Positions 1 through 11,939 of a DNA stretch of 64,000 bases are shown in pieces (positions within the stretch are counted from its first letter, which is position 1; every line of letters starts with the position of its first letter). The notes under the pieces are model-generated. The model was not told the DNA's origin. It was given only the letters and a program-made list of their open reading frames with translations, and searched no databases. The stretch spans positions 37,485,835 through 37,549,834 of the forward strand of contig NC_088102.1 of NCBI RefSeq assembly GCF_036370855.1, written 5' to 3'. Source of the stretch: Dromaius novaehollandiae (taxonomy: Eukaryota; Chordata; Aves; Casuariiformes; Dromaiidae). The translations under genes were made by a program, and so were the position numbers.

Positions 1-3000
1 GCCTAGCTAGCAGGGTTTACAGAATTATGGCTTCACTCCTGGCTGATTTGCTTTCTGTGGCACTAACTCAGTGTGGGACAAGAGCCACAGAATGGAAACG
101 GCAGATATTCTTTGCAATAGAGATAGAGAAAACAATTTACAGAAAGAACTGTCCAAGCCTAAACCAGTCCTTTTTGCAAGTTTCAGTAGCTTTTCCCTAG
201 ATATGCCTCTGCTAAGACCAAAATACTCAAATATCTCAGGTTGAGGTTTTTTTTGGTTTTTTTTTTTTTTTTTTTGGTATAATTCAGCTGCCAGGAAGTA
301 TGGAAAACCCAGGAGAATGACTCCATGAATTCTGCATCTGATTTTTCAGATGTGATGAGTTCCAAGTCAATTCTTGCAGAGTTCAATCACTCAACCAGCA
401 TGATATTGTGGCACAGGTTTATATTTTTCCTAAGCTTCACTTGCCTAGCTTCACCCTCACCAAAACGATTAAATCCTCAGACTCACTGTAGCAGAAAAGT
501 GTCAGGGATGAACATTTTGCTACCTCCCTGAGATAGCAACACAGTGAGTATTTTGAACCTCCTTTTCCAAGAAGGAAAGAAGCCTCTTTGGCCCTCTACC
601 CTAACTTGACTAAAGCAGACTGGAATTGTGAATACAGTAAGTCAACACAAAGCTGGAAACACATAAAACCATTTCCTATTGCAGCTGCTGCTTTTTAAAG
701 GGGATATCCTTACGAGACTGTCTGTCCAAGATGCTAGGATGAATGCTTCAGTGAGTCACAAGAAAGGCCATTTTACAGGAAGAGTGTCCTATGCAACAAC
801 AGTACATGAACAAAGCCTATTCCATGAACTGTACTGTTGAAAGCCAGAACACTGGTAAATGAATGCATAAGAAAATAGCAAGAACCCTGCTGGAAGCAAC
901 CGGAGGAGGCACAAAGCTGACCTGAAGTTTATTCCCTCTCAGTAATTAACATTCCCAATAAATGTTTCATATCGTAAGCATACAGATACCTATCTGTCAC
1001 ACGTCAAATAGCACTCCAAATGTCAAAAGCATTTTTACTCCTACCAAGCTCTTAAATGTGGTATTTTCAAGGAAATATTAGTAAAGGCAATACACACTTA
1101 AAGAAAATGCTTGTCCCTTTGACCCAGTTCCTTGAATCTTTGGGCATAAATGATTAATAGATGAATAGAATTCACTCTGTGTCCGATACAGAGGTGCCAT
1201 GAACATCCCTCCTAAAAAAAAATAAAGAGCATGCTCATCATATAGACATCCTGTATGTGGGTGTGGTGCATTCCTATTGCAAACACAGAAACGTGCACCT
1301 GTCAACCCTCTTTATCTCATGGGCAGCTTTTGACTTTGCTTCACGGTTTCCAGACGTTAAGGGTCCTGATCCTATCACATCTTGAAGGATGAAAATATGG
1401 CTGTAAATGGCGATATTATAGCAAAAGAAGAATATTGGCATATGTGCACATAAAACCCCATTCTTTCTTTAATGACTAATATAAGCATTAGCAATAAGTT
1501 GTCGGGATCTCACTTATTTACTGCAAACAAAAATACTTGCACACCGGGCGCAGTTGCTGACTCATTGCTGAAAGCTGTTTTGGCTGCCAGGTGGCTGGAG
1601 GCATATTGTGCTACCATAAAATACGCTTCAGTTTAGAAAGGCTGGAAAGTCACAGCCCCCAAGGCAGCTGAGGTCACAGGAGGTGTCCCTGGTTGGGGAA
1701 AGAAATACGGGCAAATACAAATCTTTCCAGTTGTGGTGTCTAATGACAAAAGAGTAGTGCACACATAAAATAAGTGGGAAAACAAGGAAACAGTAACAGA
1801 GAGGAATTGAAAAAGCAGTTAGGTGGCAAGATTCCTCACAGCCATACAGAAAGGAGGACAAGGATCCTGCTCAAGGACCTTGACCCTTCTGGCTCACAAG
1901 CCACAGGGCTCTGTTACGCAGAACTGAATTTGTGGTAGCAGGAGAAGCTGTCACAAGTAGTGTTTCCTTTCCTAAACCCTCAGTTAGGCTTTGTGAAACA
2001 AGACGGTCAACATGTGTGGGTTGGCGCGGGGGGATTATACAGAAATGGGTGCAGAGAAATCGAAGGAGGAGAGATTCAGGGTGCAGGAAACGGGAGACAC
2101 GTGAAACCAATTTACGGGCTCCCCATGCCGAGGGCGCAGCAACAGGAACAGCACTGACCCTCCCCACAGAGACCTTCTGGTCTGAGCCGCAAACAGCTCT
2201 GTTTATTACCCCAAACCTGCTCTAGGCACGGCTTAGCAGGTGAGCCCTTTCTCGGCTTTCTTGTAATTCAAAAACAAACAGCAGCCCGAGCTGGTGCCTT
2301 CCTCTTCGGCCTGAACCTGCAGGAAGTGGAAGCAGACAGGCGCCATGGCAACAGCCAGCTGACTTGCAACCTGGGAAGGGCAACGACCGGCCAGGACTTT
2401 CCCAGGCCCACAGCGCTTCCCCTGCGAAGGCGCAGGAGGGCATGCGGAGTTATTTTCCACTGGGGGAGGGAAGGGGGGAGAAGAGGAGGGTAAATAAGAG
2501 CCTCGTATTTCCATATAACTGCACCTGCTTTTGCTTTCCGCCCCTCGGTGCTGTGCCTGGGCCAGATCCTCTCCCACTTCGTTTGGGGAGAAGAGGGTGC
2601 GGAAAACACACGTCCAAATCTCCCCTTCCCTTCCGCGGTGAGGGGTGGGGAAAAGCTCCTCTGAAAGGATGGATGCCTTCGGTCTGCCCCCTCCCTAAAC
2701 CCGGCCAGGGCGGCAAGAGGAGCAGGTCTCCCTCCCCGCCAGCGCTGCAAGCAGCCGACACGCACCCCTGCCCACACTCGCCCCTTCACACAGGAAGCAG
2801 AGGCAGATTTATTTACTCAGCACTTAAACTTACTCCGAGTGTGAGCCAATGGTGCTGCTTTACAGCCTGCCGTGGTTATAATCTAATCTGCATATGCACT
2901 TGGGACAAACTGACCTGTATTTCTGATTGATCCCAGCAAGGAGCATGAACACAGAGGTGCTCCTGAGACCACTCGGTGCACTGGAAACACTCCGAGTGAT

Positions 3001-3059
3001 TAAAGCGTACCTCAGGTTTTTGGTTAATGTAAAACTTCCAGGACTTTCACAGGAAAAAT

Positions 3060-3235
3060 CCTGGGCGGGGGGATCGGAGGCCAGGGAGGCACAGGGCCAC
3101 GGTGCGGGCGCAGCGCTGGCTGCCCCGAGGGCGGCCGCAGGCAGGTGCAGTGCTGGGGCCGGCGGGTAAGGCAGCCTCTCGTCAGCAGTTCTGATGACTC
3201 AGAGGCTAAATTTAGAGAGCGATATAAACACAGCA
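3060..3235 (+). promoter_or_regulatory. GC-rich patch with AP-1, MEF2 and TATA motifs
   Basis: A roughly 110-base CG-rich patch (about 3,063-3,170) is followed within 60 bases by an AP-1 site TGACTCA (3,195-3,201), a perfect MEF2 palindrome CTAAATTTAG (3,206-3,215) and TATAAA (3,223-3,228). The order suggests an intronic enhancer, or a plus-strand TATA promoter with a start near 3,255. No conserved exon is seen downstream. Confidence 0.4.
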
Positions 3236-3779
3236 GCCACAGCGCAAACACTGCCCAGCAGATCCATTCTCACGCACAGCTCTCTGAATCCACTCCTCCT
3301 CGCTCAGCAAAGACAGGGCTCTCTCCTCTTCGCTTTAAGGGCTTTTCAGCAGGTTGCTGAAGGTGCAAGTTCCCCATCACCCACATCTTGTGACATGTTA
3401 CATCAGAAAACCTAATTAGGATTAGTAGAAGTTGCCTCACTGCTTTTATTTTTAGATTATTGTTATTCTTTCTGCTGTGGTGTGGTCCTCAAAGTTTCCT
3501 TTGCCATTGGCAAGGGTAGCTACCAAAAACAAAAAAAAAACAAAAAAAAAAAAAGAAAAAAGAGACACTATAAAAGGCTAGTGGGACATTCCTCTTCAAT
3601 GGCTAGAAACAAAGGAGGACTCTGCAGTTGGGCCCTCAGTTTCCTGCCTTTCCACCATAAGATTTAATTGAGTAAAATACAAACACACACACGCCTCTCC
3701 ATAAATAATCATCCCAAACATCTCACCAGCCCCCTAAGAGATGGCAGTATCTTAACAAGATCAACCAGTCTAAGCAGAG

Positions 3780-3890
3780 GACTGGAGGCAGAACGACTGG
3801 GTTTCAATCAGTGATCACTGCATGATCTCAGACAAGTTAACCTGCATTTCCTAGTCTCTGCTGCTTTAAAAAAAAAAAAAAAAAAAAGTG
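3780..3890 (+). repeat. MIR-like SINE remnant with A-tract
   Basis: The segment GATCTCAGACAAGTTAACCT, followed by a CTAGTCTCTGCTGCTTTAAA-like stretch, resembles the conserved core of MIR (the 'gggcaagtcacttaacct ... ctgtaaaa' order). An A-run of 20 follows at 3,868-3,887. It is diverged. Confidence 0.45.
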
Positions 3891-4639
3891 GGATACTACT
3901 GCAATTATTTCTTAATTGAAAAACAACTTCTCAACTGTGGCACGGTGCTACAAGTAGAAAGCACATTGCCACTGTCCTAGCTAGCATGACTCTGGGAGTC
4001 AAGGAAATACAGTAACCTATGAAACATTGGGATTTTACAGGAGAATAAGAAGCACCAAGTTATTTATATCACTGAATGATATTGCAGGTAATGTTATATC
4101 ACTTGTACTGTCCCAAAGAATTATTTCATAATTTTTTTTTTTAACCTGTGGACAATCTTTTTATTTTAAGATTGTAGCTCCCTGCCCTAAGACATTTCAG
4201 TCCCTTATTTCCTGCCAAGTGAAGAATTCACAGCAGTCAGTTACAGCAGTCAGTTACAGCAACTCTTATGTCTCTCCTGTCACCGGGCTCCCTTATCCTC
4301 TGACCACTTCCTCTACCAAACCTGAGCAGGAAGTTTTGTTTTTTAACATTGCCCCCTATTTTTAGAGAGAGGACAAAAGCATTAGAATCTTTTGTCTGCT
4401 GAAGGTGGACAGAAAAAGAATAGATTAGGCTAGAATAGATTAGACAGAAAAGCTTTGTGTTTATTAAAAAACAAATACATAGTGGTTGCACTGTGTCATA
4501 TCAAGGTTCATTTAGCCCTCCCTCCAATAGTGAGTGGCCTTATGTTGCTGCCTGAGGAAGAGCAAAGACAGAGCAAGTATATGCAAGAGCTCCCCCTAAT
4601 ACTCTTTCAGCATTTAAGCTTAGGACTTCCTGAGCCAGA

Positions 4640-5115
4640 TAAGGTTTCTACCTATTGAGTGACCCCTTCAATGGCCAGAAGCTTGTCCAGACTCCCCTTG
4701 AAGCCAGGTGAAGTGCTGACACACACAATATCCCTTGGCAAGGAGTTCCACAGATCTATTGCACAAGAACTACCTCATTTACATTGAACTGGCTCCTACT
4801 AGCTTGATTTGATTTTGCCTAGTTCTTGTACCAGGAGAAACAATGAGTCTATCTACCTCCTTCATGCAACATTTGATTTCTGTTTAAGATTTCTACCATA
4901 TTCTCCTTGCTTGGTATCTTTTTCAGGCCTAAGCGTGCTAGCTCATTCATTCATTCCTCATATGGAAGTTGTCCTTTCTTGCACTTCTCTGAACCTTTTG
5001 CTGTTCTGCTGTATCATTTTTGGAGGAAGGGAACCAGAACTGCATGTAATATTCAAGATATGGGAGATAAACAGTGGCATAATTTATACAGTGGCATAAT
5101 TACGTTCTTGCTCTC
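4640..5115 (-). mobile_element. LINE CR1 fragment (ORF2 C-terminus and 3' region)
   Basis: Read on the minus strand, the order matches CR1 reverse-transcriptase C-terminal coding sequence: the block for an initial 'QFW' region, then PYEER-like sequence (TTCCATATGAGGAA), then a 'TRxRQ' block and WNSLP-like sequence (GTGGAACTCCTTGCC). It is full of substitutions and stops, so it is a dead 5'-truncated copy. Confidence 0.85.
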
Positions 5116-5758
5116 CATTTCCTCTCACAAGACTTCAAATAATATTGTTTCAGATCAGATTTCAAATTGGCCCAGCAAGTTTCTATTAACCTGGTTGTCA
5201 AGTATTCAGCTCCACAGCTAGCAGGACTTGGGAAAGATCAGGCCAGGGACTAGGCAAGGGGCAACAGGTCACCGTGTTATTTTTAGGCACAGGAGAAGGC
5301 ACTTCCAAGCCACCTCTTCCTTCTGGCAAACTAACTGTCATTTGTCAAAAATGGAAAGATGTAAGAAAAAAAAATTAAGAAATCTGCCTCCACTTCCCCA
5401 TATCAAGATCCTGACTCCACTGTGTGATCTCCTCTGTTTCCTATGAACACTCCATTCCTTGAGCCTGAGACCACAACCCCGTAGTCCTGTAAGCACTTCG
5501 CTCCACATCTCCATCTCCCCAACCTCATATCCACCCTATCCTTCGCCCTCTCAGTTGGGCTTCTAAGTCTATCCTCTGACCCACTTACGGAACTCTCAAC
5601 CCGGTATTTTCTTCCTCGCCATGCTCCTGCATCCTCAGCCAGAATTGGCATCCCACAGACAGTACAGCCAAACAGGAGATCCACTGCTTTGCACAGCAGC
5701 AGCTGGGACCAGCAAACGCAGTCTAGCAGCAGAGAAGATCTTGCTGTGATGCACTTAC

Positions 5759-5806
5759 CAACTTGGGAAATAAGTGGATGAAAGCTCTTAACAAGTCTCA
5801 AAGAGA
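5759..5806 (-). other. Possible cryptic or alternative exon in the BMF intron
   Basis: A 48-base segment is bounded by a very good acceptor (a pyrimidine-rich tract ending CTGCAG, 5,812-5,807) and a GTAAGT donor (5,758-5,753). Spliced after the BH3 exon (phase 0) it would read two codons and then TGA, giving a BMF form that keeps BH3 but lacks the normal C-terminus. It could equally be a pair of chance splice sites. Confidence 0.25.
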
Positions 5807-6559
5807 CTGCAGGTACAGGTAAAGTTAGGAGTTGCTGCTGTCACAGGTTCAGCTGCAGGACAATTTGGGAATCTCTGCATTACCTTATTAGGAAGGTTTT
5901 CTGAATATTTTTCTAAAATATAAAGTCCTCATAAAGGACAGTTTCTAACAAACAACTCCAGTTAAAAAAAAGCTTCACCAAAAAGATTCCCTGGATATCC
6001 TGAGTGTCTACAATGGAGAAAGCCTGATGGAGTATGGGATCAACAATTCACATATAGTGCTGTGCACCCATTGTCCCACACTGAGAACTCTTTGACAACA
6101 TACACACTGGCACTGTTGCATAAGCAGAAGTGTCTCAGAGGAGGCCTCAATAATTCTCATGACACACAGAGGGGAAAAAAATATGCAAAAATGTAACCAG
6201 TTTCACTTTCAGAGGAAAATAACTTTTCCTCACGGACATTTTCAGTGTCATTAACTTAAAGCAAATGGGTACATTTCTAGTAGTCTGTCCACAAGTGATG
6301 TGAATGTAAGCATTCAGACTCCACATGCTGCTTGGACCCATCACACAATGACAGCAAGAGGGTTATTTGTTGAACAGAACAGGGAATTTCCAGAAACAAA
6401 CAGTTTTCTATAGTGAGATTCATGGTTACTTTTTGAGCATGGTCAGCATATCTAAGTCAACTGCAGGATTCCTGATGTGCTGGAAAGGGGCTTTGTTGTT
6501 GTTTGTAATGTACTTATTTACTCAAGAAAGCTCAGCTCTGATTCAGCATCTGGTTCTTA

Positions 6560-6715
6560 TTGAGCCTCAGCTTTTTTTAAACCAGCCTTTCCAGATGGGT
6601 TGACTGAAGCACAAGGAGGTCAAGAGACTTGTCTGAGGTCATACAGCAAGCCACTGGCTCCACTTGGACTGCAGCCCAGAACTGCTCAAGGCTGCCACTC
6701 CTTAGCTCTTAAAGA
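6560..6715 (-). repeat. MIR-like SINE remnant
   Basis: The plus strand carries the antisense MIR order: a GATGGG box, a degenerate 'actgaggcacaga' box, then AGAGACTTGTCTGAGGTCAT, ACAGCAAG and an AGTGGCAGAGC-like end. It is old and diverged. Confidence 0.6.
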
Positions 6716-7913
6716 GACAATTTTATCCCCTGTGAAGTGATCTTATCATTGTGAAGAAGAGATGTGATAAAACTGGTCCCCTCGAATCTGCAGCCTGTTT
6801 AGAAAGAGTTATTTTATTTGGAAAAAACTGTAGCATTCCAATGTCTTAATAGAGCAAGCTGAACTAACGAGTGTGATACTAATATACAACCTGATTCACC
6901 TCACTCTTATATAACCTATGTGCTCCTATAGGGGCTTTGTACTACAGCTGCTGTCTCCGGTTCTCTATTCATGTCCCATCTAGCAGTATGTCCGATCATG
7001 AAATACATTCTCAGTTCAGCACAAGTTAAATCCCCTTCTCAAGGCAAGAGAACTCAAATGTACTCAGGACCTAAGGAGGAGCTCAAGCGCTTGTTCCCAT
7101 GGCCTTGACAAGTAGGGCACAGGCAGCACATTGCAGCTGATTGACCAAATACTGTAAGCTCAGCTCCACTCTCCATAACCACAGAGTGCATCTTTAAGCT
7201 CAGTTACAGGCTAGGATACAGCAAGCACTTCAGACAGAGGGCACACAGATCCCATGGCAGGCCCAGCCTTCCTCCTAACAGAGCATACTTGCTCCAACTC
7301 AAGCAAGATGTGATCAGTACAAAGTTCTCCCTCAGGAAGCATGGTTTGGCTCTCCCTTTGTCTTCTATGGGTAGCATAAGGAACGTGTTGTGGAGCGAAC
7401 ATTGCCAGAAGCTAGGCAGACAGGTAACAGGTACTAAAGAGCTGGAGCTAAGATAGATGAGTCCCACATGTCATTCTGTGGAGCCCTTTGCAAATTGGAC
7501 TAATCTGTAACAGACTCCGCTACTTCACAACACAGAGCTTTGCTCAAGCCTTTCCGATAATAAGTTCAGCACCTTAAAGATTGAAGCTGCAGAGTGCTAG
7601 GGAATGTTGTATTATTGTTCTAGCACTGTTCAAGAATAAAAATGCCAAGTTTTAAGTTACTGTATTCTGTTTAAATATATTAATAGGAAATGAAACCCTG
7701 AAAATGGTGTACATGCCAAAAGCGAGCATAGGTGCGGCCAACTTTCTTGTTCTTACGAGATACATACCCAAAAATCTTGTGTATGGCCAAGAACCACAAA
7801 ATAAATACAACATAGCTCAGGGAGCCCAGGGAAGAGACAATAGTGACCCTCCAGGGTTCCTAGTGTGGGATGGGGTTAGAGTGGGTGTGCAGCTGAGTCC
7901 AATGACAACTTGG

Positions 7914-7921
7914 TGACGTCA
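7914..7921. promoter_or_regulatory. Palindromic CRE (TGACGTCA)
   Basis: This is a full palindromic CREB/ATF consensus site in the BMF intron. It stands in CpG-poor sequence, where an intact CG is unusual. Function is inferred from the motif only. Confidence 0.4.
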
Positions 7922-10516
7922 GCCTCAGTAGCTACTGCCTGTTCAGTTCCTCTTGAAGCCAGGGATGTACAGCAACCAGAAGCCTTTTTGTCAACATAGC
8001 CCTGCTGCTGCAGCAGGGGAGGTGCCATACCTGAACTGCTGGAGAGCCTCACAGAACAAGAGCCATGTGAGGCAACTCTTAAGCTAGCTGGATGCGTTAA
8101 TCCAAAATTGAAAGCCCTTCCTTAACCCCTACTGAAGGAGGGCATACTTTTTCTATTTACAGGTTCAAAGATAAAACATTTTGTAGGCTCCAAAAACAGG
8201 CACAGCCTGGTGAGAACTAGGCTTGCTCTCTCTCAGGACTTCACAAGACCACCCTGGTGTGACTAATTTTGTGGTATTCCAAGTCTGATTCCAGACACCA
8301 CCCTGGAAATAGTTGGTTTTGACCAAATGTTTGAGACAAGTTGGAAAGAGGCACCAACTTCTGAGATTAGTTTCACAGCAAGACAAATGACAGCCCAGTT
8401 TTCCATGTCTCAGAGGTTACCCCTTTGAAATCACAACACATTGTAAAACAGTTCATGTGTCTCCAGAGGCAGACTGCTTCTTTAGCAACTAGCTGGGAAG
8501 AGTCACTGCACACAGGGCAGGGGGGCTTCTGCACATGAGATCTGTGCCAAAAGCCAAAGGAAATCCTCCATGAAGGGCTAGGAGGGAAGGGACCGGGTAC
8601 AACAGCAAAACACTCCATGTGGAACAGTGCCTTGGACACTAATATGTAGCTCAGTATTCAGTTTCCCTGACAAAAAAGAAAGAATCCCTTAACAGATCCA
8701 AATGCCAAGGCCTATCCCAGGGTCAGGCTGCGGAGAACCACTGGCTGAACTATTCCATCTTTGGGTTAAATTTGATTTTTTTTTTTTTTTTAATTTAAAT
8801 GGCTGAATGGCTCCCCCTCCTCTACAACTTGTTGCTCTTCCAGTTCAAACAAAGACAGCAGAGCTCCTCCTCTGCTGGCTGCACGATGGGGTAGTGCAGG
8901 CGTTTGCTTTTGTTTACTAACTCTCCCACATGCTTGGCTGACACGCAATTTGCCTGGCCCGGCAGTCCTGGCTGCAGTCCTGTGCGTGGTGCTCAAAGCC
9001 CCTGCAGCACACACAGCTCGCCTGAGGCTGAGCGACAAAGAGCCAGACCACGGGCAATTTTAGTGGGCCTTTTTGGGGGGCATTCTTGGATGCATTTCCC
9101 AGACATCATATAGGTACGCTCCCCAGATGAAAGGGGTCAAGTTACAACCAGTTCCACAGCTTCACTCCAGGGCCCCTCACAGGGATGGTTAACCTTCACT
9201 TTGCTGTGAGAATCTGGCTACACAGAGCGGAGCCTTCAGCTGTTGCTAGTGAAAAGGTAGCAGTGGGGAAAACCCCATTCAACCAAACATAACATGTTAA
9301 AAAGCTCATGAGAGACTTATTTCTCAAATTTGCAGAGTGGCATTCATAGCCAAAACAACCTTCATTTCTACAAATAAACAGCTCCTTTAATCCTTCTGCT
9401 GCTCAAGGATGCCCAGCAGTTCCAGAGTCCCAAAATTCCCTCATCTCTTTCACATCACAAAGAGCATCAAAACCCTGCCCAGCCACAAGCCATATTCTCC
9501 AACCAGGACAGAGTTCCTCACTTACCTTTGAGAAGAACTGCAACAGAGCCTATAGCTAATAGAGTAACAAAGTCCAGAGCAACTCACTCGGAGCAAGAGC
9601 TTTCTGTCATGCTCTGAAGTCAGCAAGAGCGTCAGCTTCTTCACATGCAAGTGGATACATACTCTCCTTGTTAGGCTTGCATAAAGTAGAAGAAGGGCTC
9701 CTTGCACTGCACTTTGGCAATCTCTGCCAAACTCTGCACAAGCTGGGATTTCCATTTCTTCACTATTCAACAAGGGAAGGAGGGCAAGGAAGGAAAAATC
9801 AGGGTTTTAAGGGGTGTTGTTTTTGCTTTGTTTCTTTGAAGAGAACAGTTTCTTCTTTTTTAAAGAAAACAAAAACAAGACTCTGGAGTGTGGTTTTCAA
9901 ACCTGATGGCATCTTACAGCTGTCTTTTGTTGTGAGGAAGTTAGTCACAAGTCAGACACTAACTAGGACTGCCTCAGAGAGGAGTTGCTAGCAAGTCTAG
10001 CATAATCTAAATATACTTCTCAACATTTGAGTCTACTACCCCTAGACAATATGGAGCATCAAAACAGACTCCAGGCTTCTTGTCATTGCCAAGATGAGGA
10101 GCTGAGATAAGCCAGAGATGGCCAATTGTGCCACAGAAGAGAAGATGCTGAGGGTGAGGGGAGCAGAGCAGAGTAAAAGCTGTAACAGAAAGCCGGGGGA
10201 GAGCCCTGGAGAAAGCTTTGGTGACGCTGTCACTGATCAACTGCAAGAGCTGGAATAGCAACTGCTAATGTCAAATGAGATACTTTGCCAAGCAATAAAT
10301 GTAACCCCACACATCCTCTTCCATCTATCCATCCATCTTTAGGAAGAGTCATCAATCTAACATAAACAAAATATGCAGTGGGACCCCAGACATTTTATTG
10401 CTGACAGCAGTCAGAGCCTTAGACAACAGCCTGCTTAGCTGATGCCTGGAGCCAGCCTTGTAGAGCACCGCTCCGGGATAACTGACTCTCCACCTTCCCC
10501 TTCAGAAACACCCTAC

Positions 10517-10680
10517 CCTCTGCACGTGGAGCCGGTGGAACTGGTCTGCAATGCACTGCAACTTCCGTGCAATCTGCACCTCAGCACGTGCTTCCCGCTG
10601 ACCTTCCTGCGGCTCCTCTTGGAGATGTGGATCCAATGCAAAGCCAACTGAAGGAACGTGTAAACGGTAACCAGCATTCC
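10517..10680 (-). CDS. BMF: BMF, BH3-domain exon
   Basis: This exon encodes the rest of codon 106 and residues 107-160 of BMF. The acceptor AG lies at 10,682-10,681 after a TTTTAT tract, and the exon opens GG AAT GCT. That joins the G left by the upstream exon to give FYG-NAGYRL, as in human BMF. The donor GTAGGG starts at 10,516, leaving phase 0. The BH3 core IARKLQCIADQF is at about residues 142-153, with the invariant Leu146 and Asp151. This helix inserts into the groove of BCL-2, BCL-XL, MCL-1 and BCL-W. RLHVQR follows, and human BMF then continues HQQNQN in a separate last exon. That C-terminal exon, including the VWW and FLHNLAL stretch, is not seen downstream in this window. The BMF copy here is therefore partial only because of the window edge, not broken. 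Confidence 0.96.
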
Positions 10681-11618
10681 CTATAAAACAGAGATAAGAG
10701 GAATCATTCTTCCAACACAAAGAATAACTTCTTTTCAGTACATTTCATGGACTAAAGGGTTGCACATAATCCTAATTTTTTGACTCACGTTAAAGTCCAG
10801 CTTCTGAAGCCCAAACAATGACTATGCACAGTAAGCATGCAGTAAAATATTCACTCAGCTTTTAAGTAGCTTTATACTGATTAAGCAGAGCATTGTGTTT
10901 CTTCCCATAATCAAACAGCTGGCAAGATCTTACACTCAATTCTTTCTGCTTATTCATAGTTCAGCCAAGTGCTGTGATTTTTTAATGACAGTTTTACAAC
11001 ATCTCTGCCTCAAACAGTCTCCCATTAAAGGTTGCTGTATCCTTTCTGTCAGGCTTTTCTCACCTCTCTGGCATTTCGTGGGACTGATCTGAATTCAAGT
11101 TGAACTGGATACACAAAACTGAGTAGCATCCCATCAGTTACTGGTAAAACACTGGACAGACATCCTACTTATGCAACAACCTTTACTCCAAGAAAGAGCC
11201 TAAAAGCTGTCCCATTAAGTGTAAACTTTTGCATTTCCCTCTCTCCACTGAGAATTTCTAGGAGTCTTCTTATGTGGATGAGACAGCACAAGATATTAAG
11301 ACAATGTACGCAAATGGCAGGATATGAGGCGTGGTGAGCACTTAAATAGCTATCAGTAAAATAAAATGCGACAGAATAAAGCCAAAAAAGAAAAACAGGA
11401 GTATCGAACACAGCAGAAGTAATGAGCAATTGCCTGGTTCCCACCATGGGCAAGTAAGGGTAAGAAAGTATAAGTCATCTTCCCCAGGAAGCAGGACAAC
11501 AGCAAAATAACTGGAGTCCTTGAATTAAACACCCTAATGAAAGAACCCTTGCCTGACTGGGGAAGTGCTAAATGGACAGTTTCCTTTCTGCAAAGCTGGT
11601 GAACTGGAGTGCTCTTAC

Positions 11619-11939
11619 CATAGAAGAGTCTCCGGGGCTCTTCAGTGACTCCACAAGGCAACATAACATCCTGACTGGAAGAGGACTGGCTGAGTGTTTG
11701 AGTTGCCTTGTCCTGCTGCTCAGGATGCCTGCTACCGGGACCACAGCAGTGTGTGAGGGGAAATAGTTGAAACCTCCCCAGAAGGCAGCTGTAGGACTGG
11801 TTCTGTGTGAAAATGCCAGTTGCAGTCATCTCACCAGGCTGACCTGCAAGTCCAAAGTCATCAGAGTGAAACACGTCATCGTCCAGCCCATCCAGGCTAG
11901 AATAGTCCTCTTCCAGGTAGCTGGGGTGATCCATTGCTC
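11619..11939 (-). CDS. BMF: BMF, first coding exon
   Basis: This exon encodes residues 1-105 and the first base of codon 106 of BCL-2-modifying factor, a BH3-only activator of mitochondrial apoptosis. The acceptor AG is at 11,941-11,940 after a T-rich tract, and the ATG is at 11,934-11,932 with G at -3 and G at +4. The donor GTAAGA follows base 11,619, leaving phase 1. Residues 14-31 are acidic (LDGLDDDVF region). The conserved block RFQLFPLTHCCGPG is near residues 54-67. The dynein light chain motif DKATQT is at residues 75-80, followed by MLPCGVTEEP and RRLFYG, all closely like human BMF. The N-terminus is longer than in human, with an added YSSLDGLD-like segment. The Ser-Pro pairs that follow DKATQT in the human protein are absent (LSQSSSSQ here). 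Recognition rests on remembered family sequence but is very strong because the next exon continues it in frame. Confidence 0.96.

Larger units (their letters stand above)
1..10516 (-). other. BMF: BMF intron leading to the last exon (off the left edge)
   Basis: I searched the minus strand for the conserved last BMF exon (HQQNxN, VWWQ, FLHNLAL) and found no match in this stretch. The simplest reading is that the whole stretch is one intron and the last exon with the 3' UTR lies further left. Entries below within it are a CR1 LINE, two MIR-like remnants, a regulatory cluster near 3.2 kb, a CRE at 7.9 kb, poly-T and poly-A tracts, and a possible cryptic exon at 5.8 kb. The long open frames at about 2.2-2.9 kb and 5.4-5.8 kb have no recognisable protein. 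Confidence 0.7.

Noticed and set aside
2268..2930. Overlapping 100-190-codon frames on both strands near 2.3-2.9 kb
   Set aside because: GC-rich composition opens several frames at once; no recognisable protein and no consistent splice sites.
7204..7467. Candidate for the missing last BMF exon (a minus-strand frame with a FWQxxLHN motif)
   Set aside because: Only the short WQ/LHN spacing resembles BMF; the HQQN start and the rest of the C-terminus are absent and no suitable acceptor precedes it.
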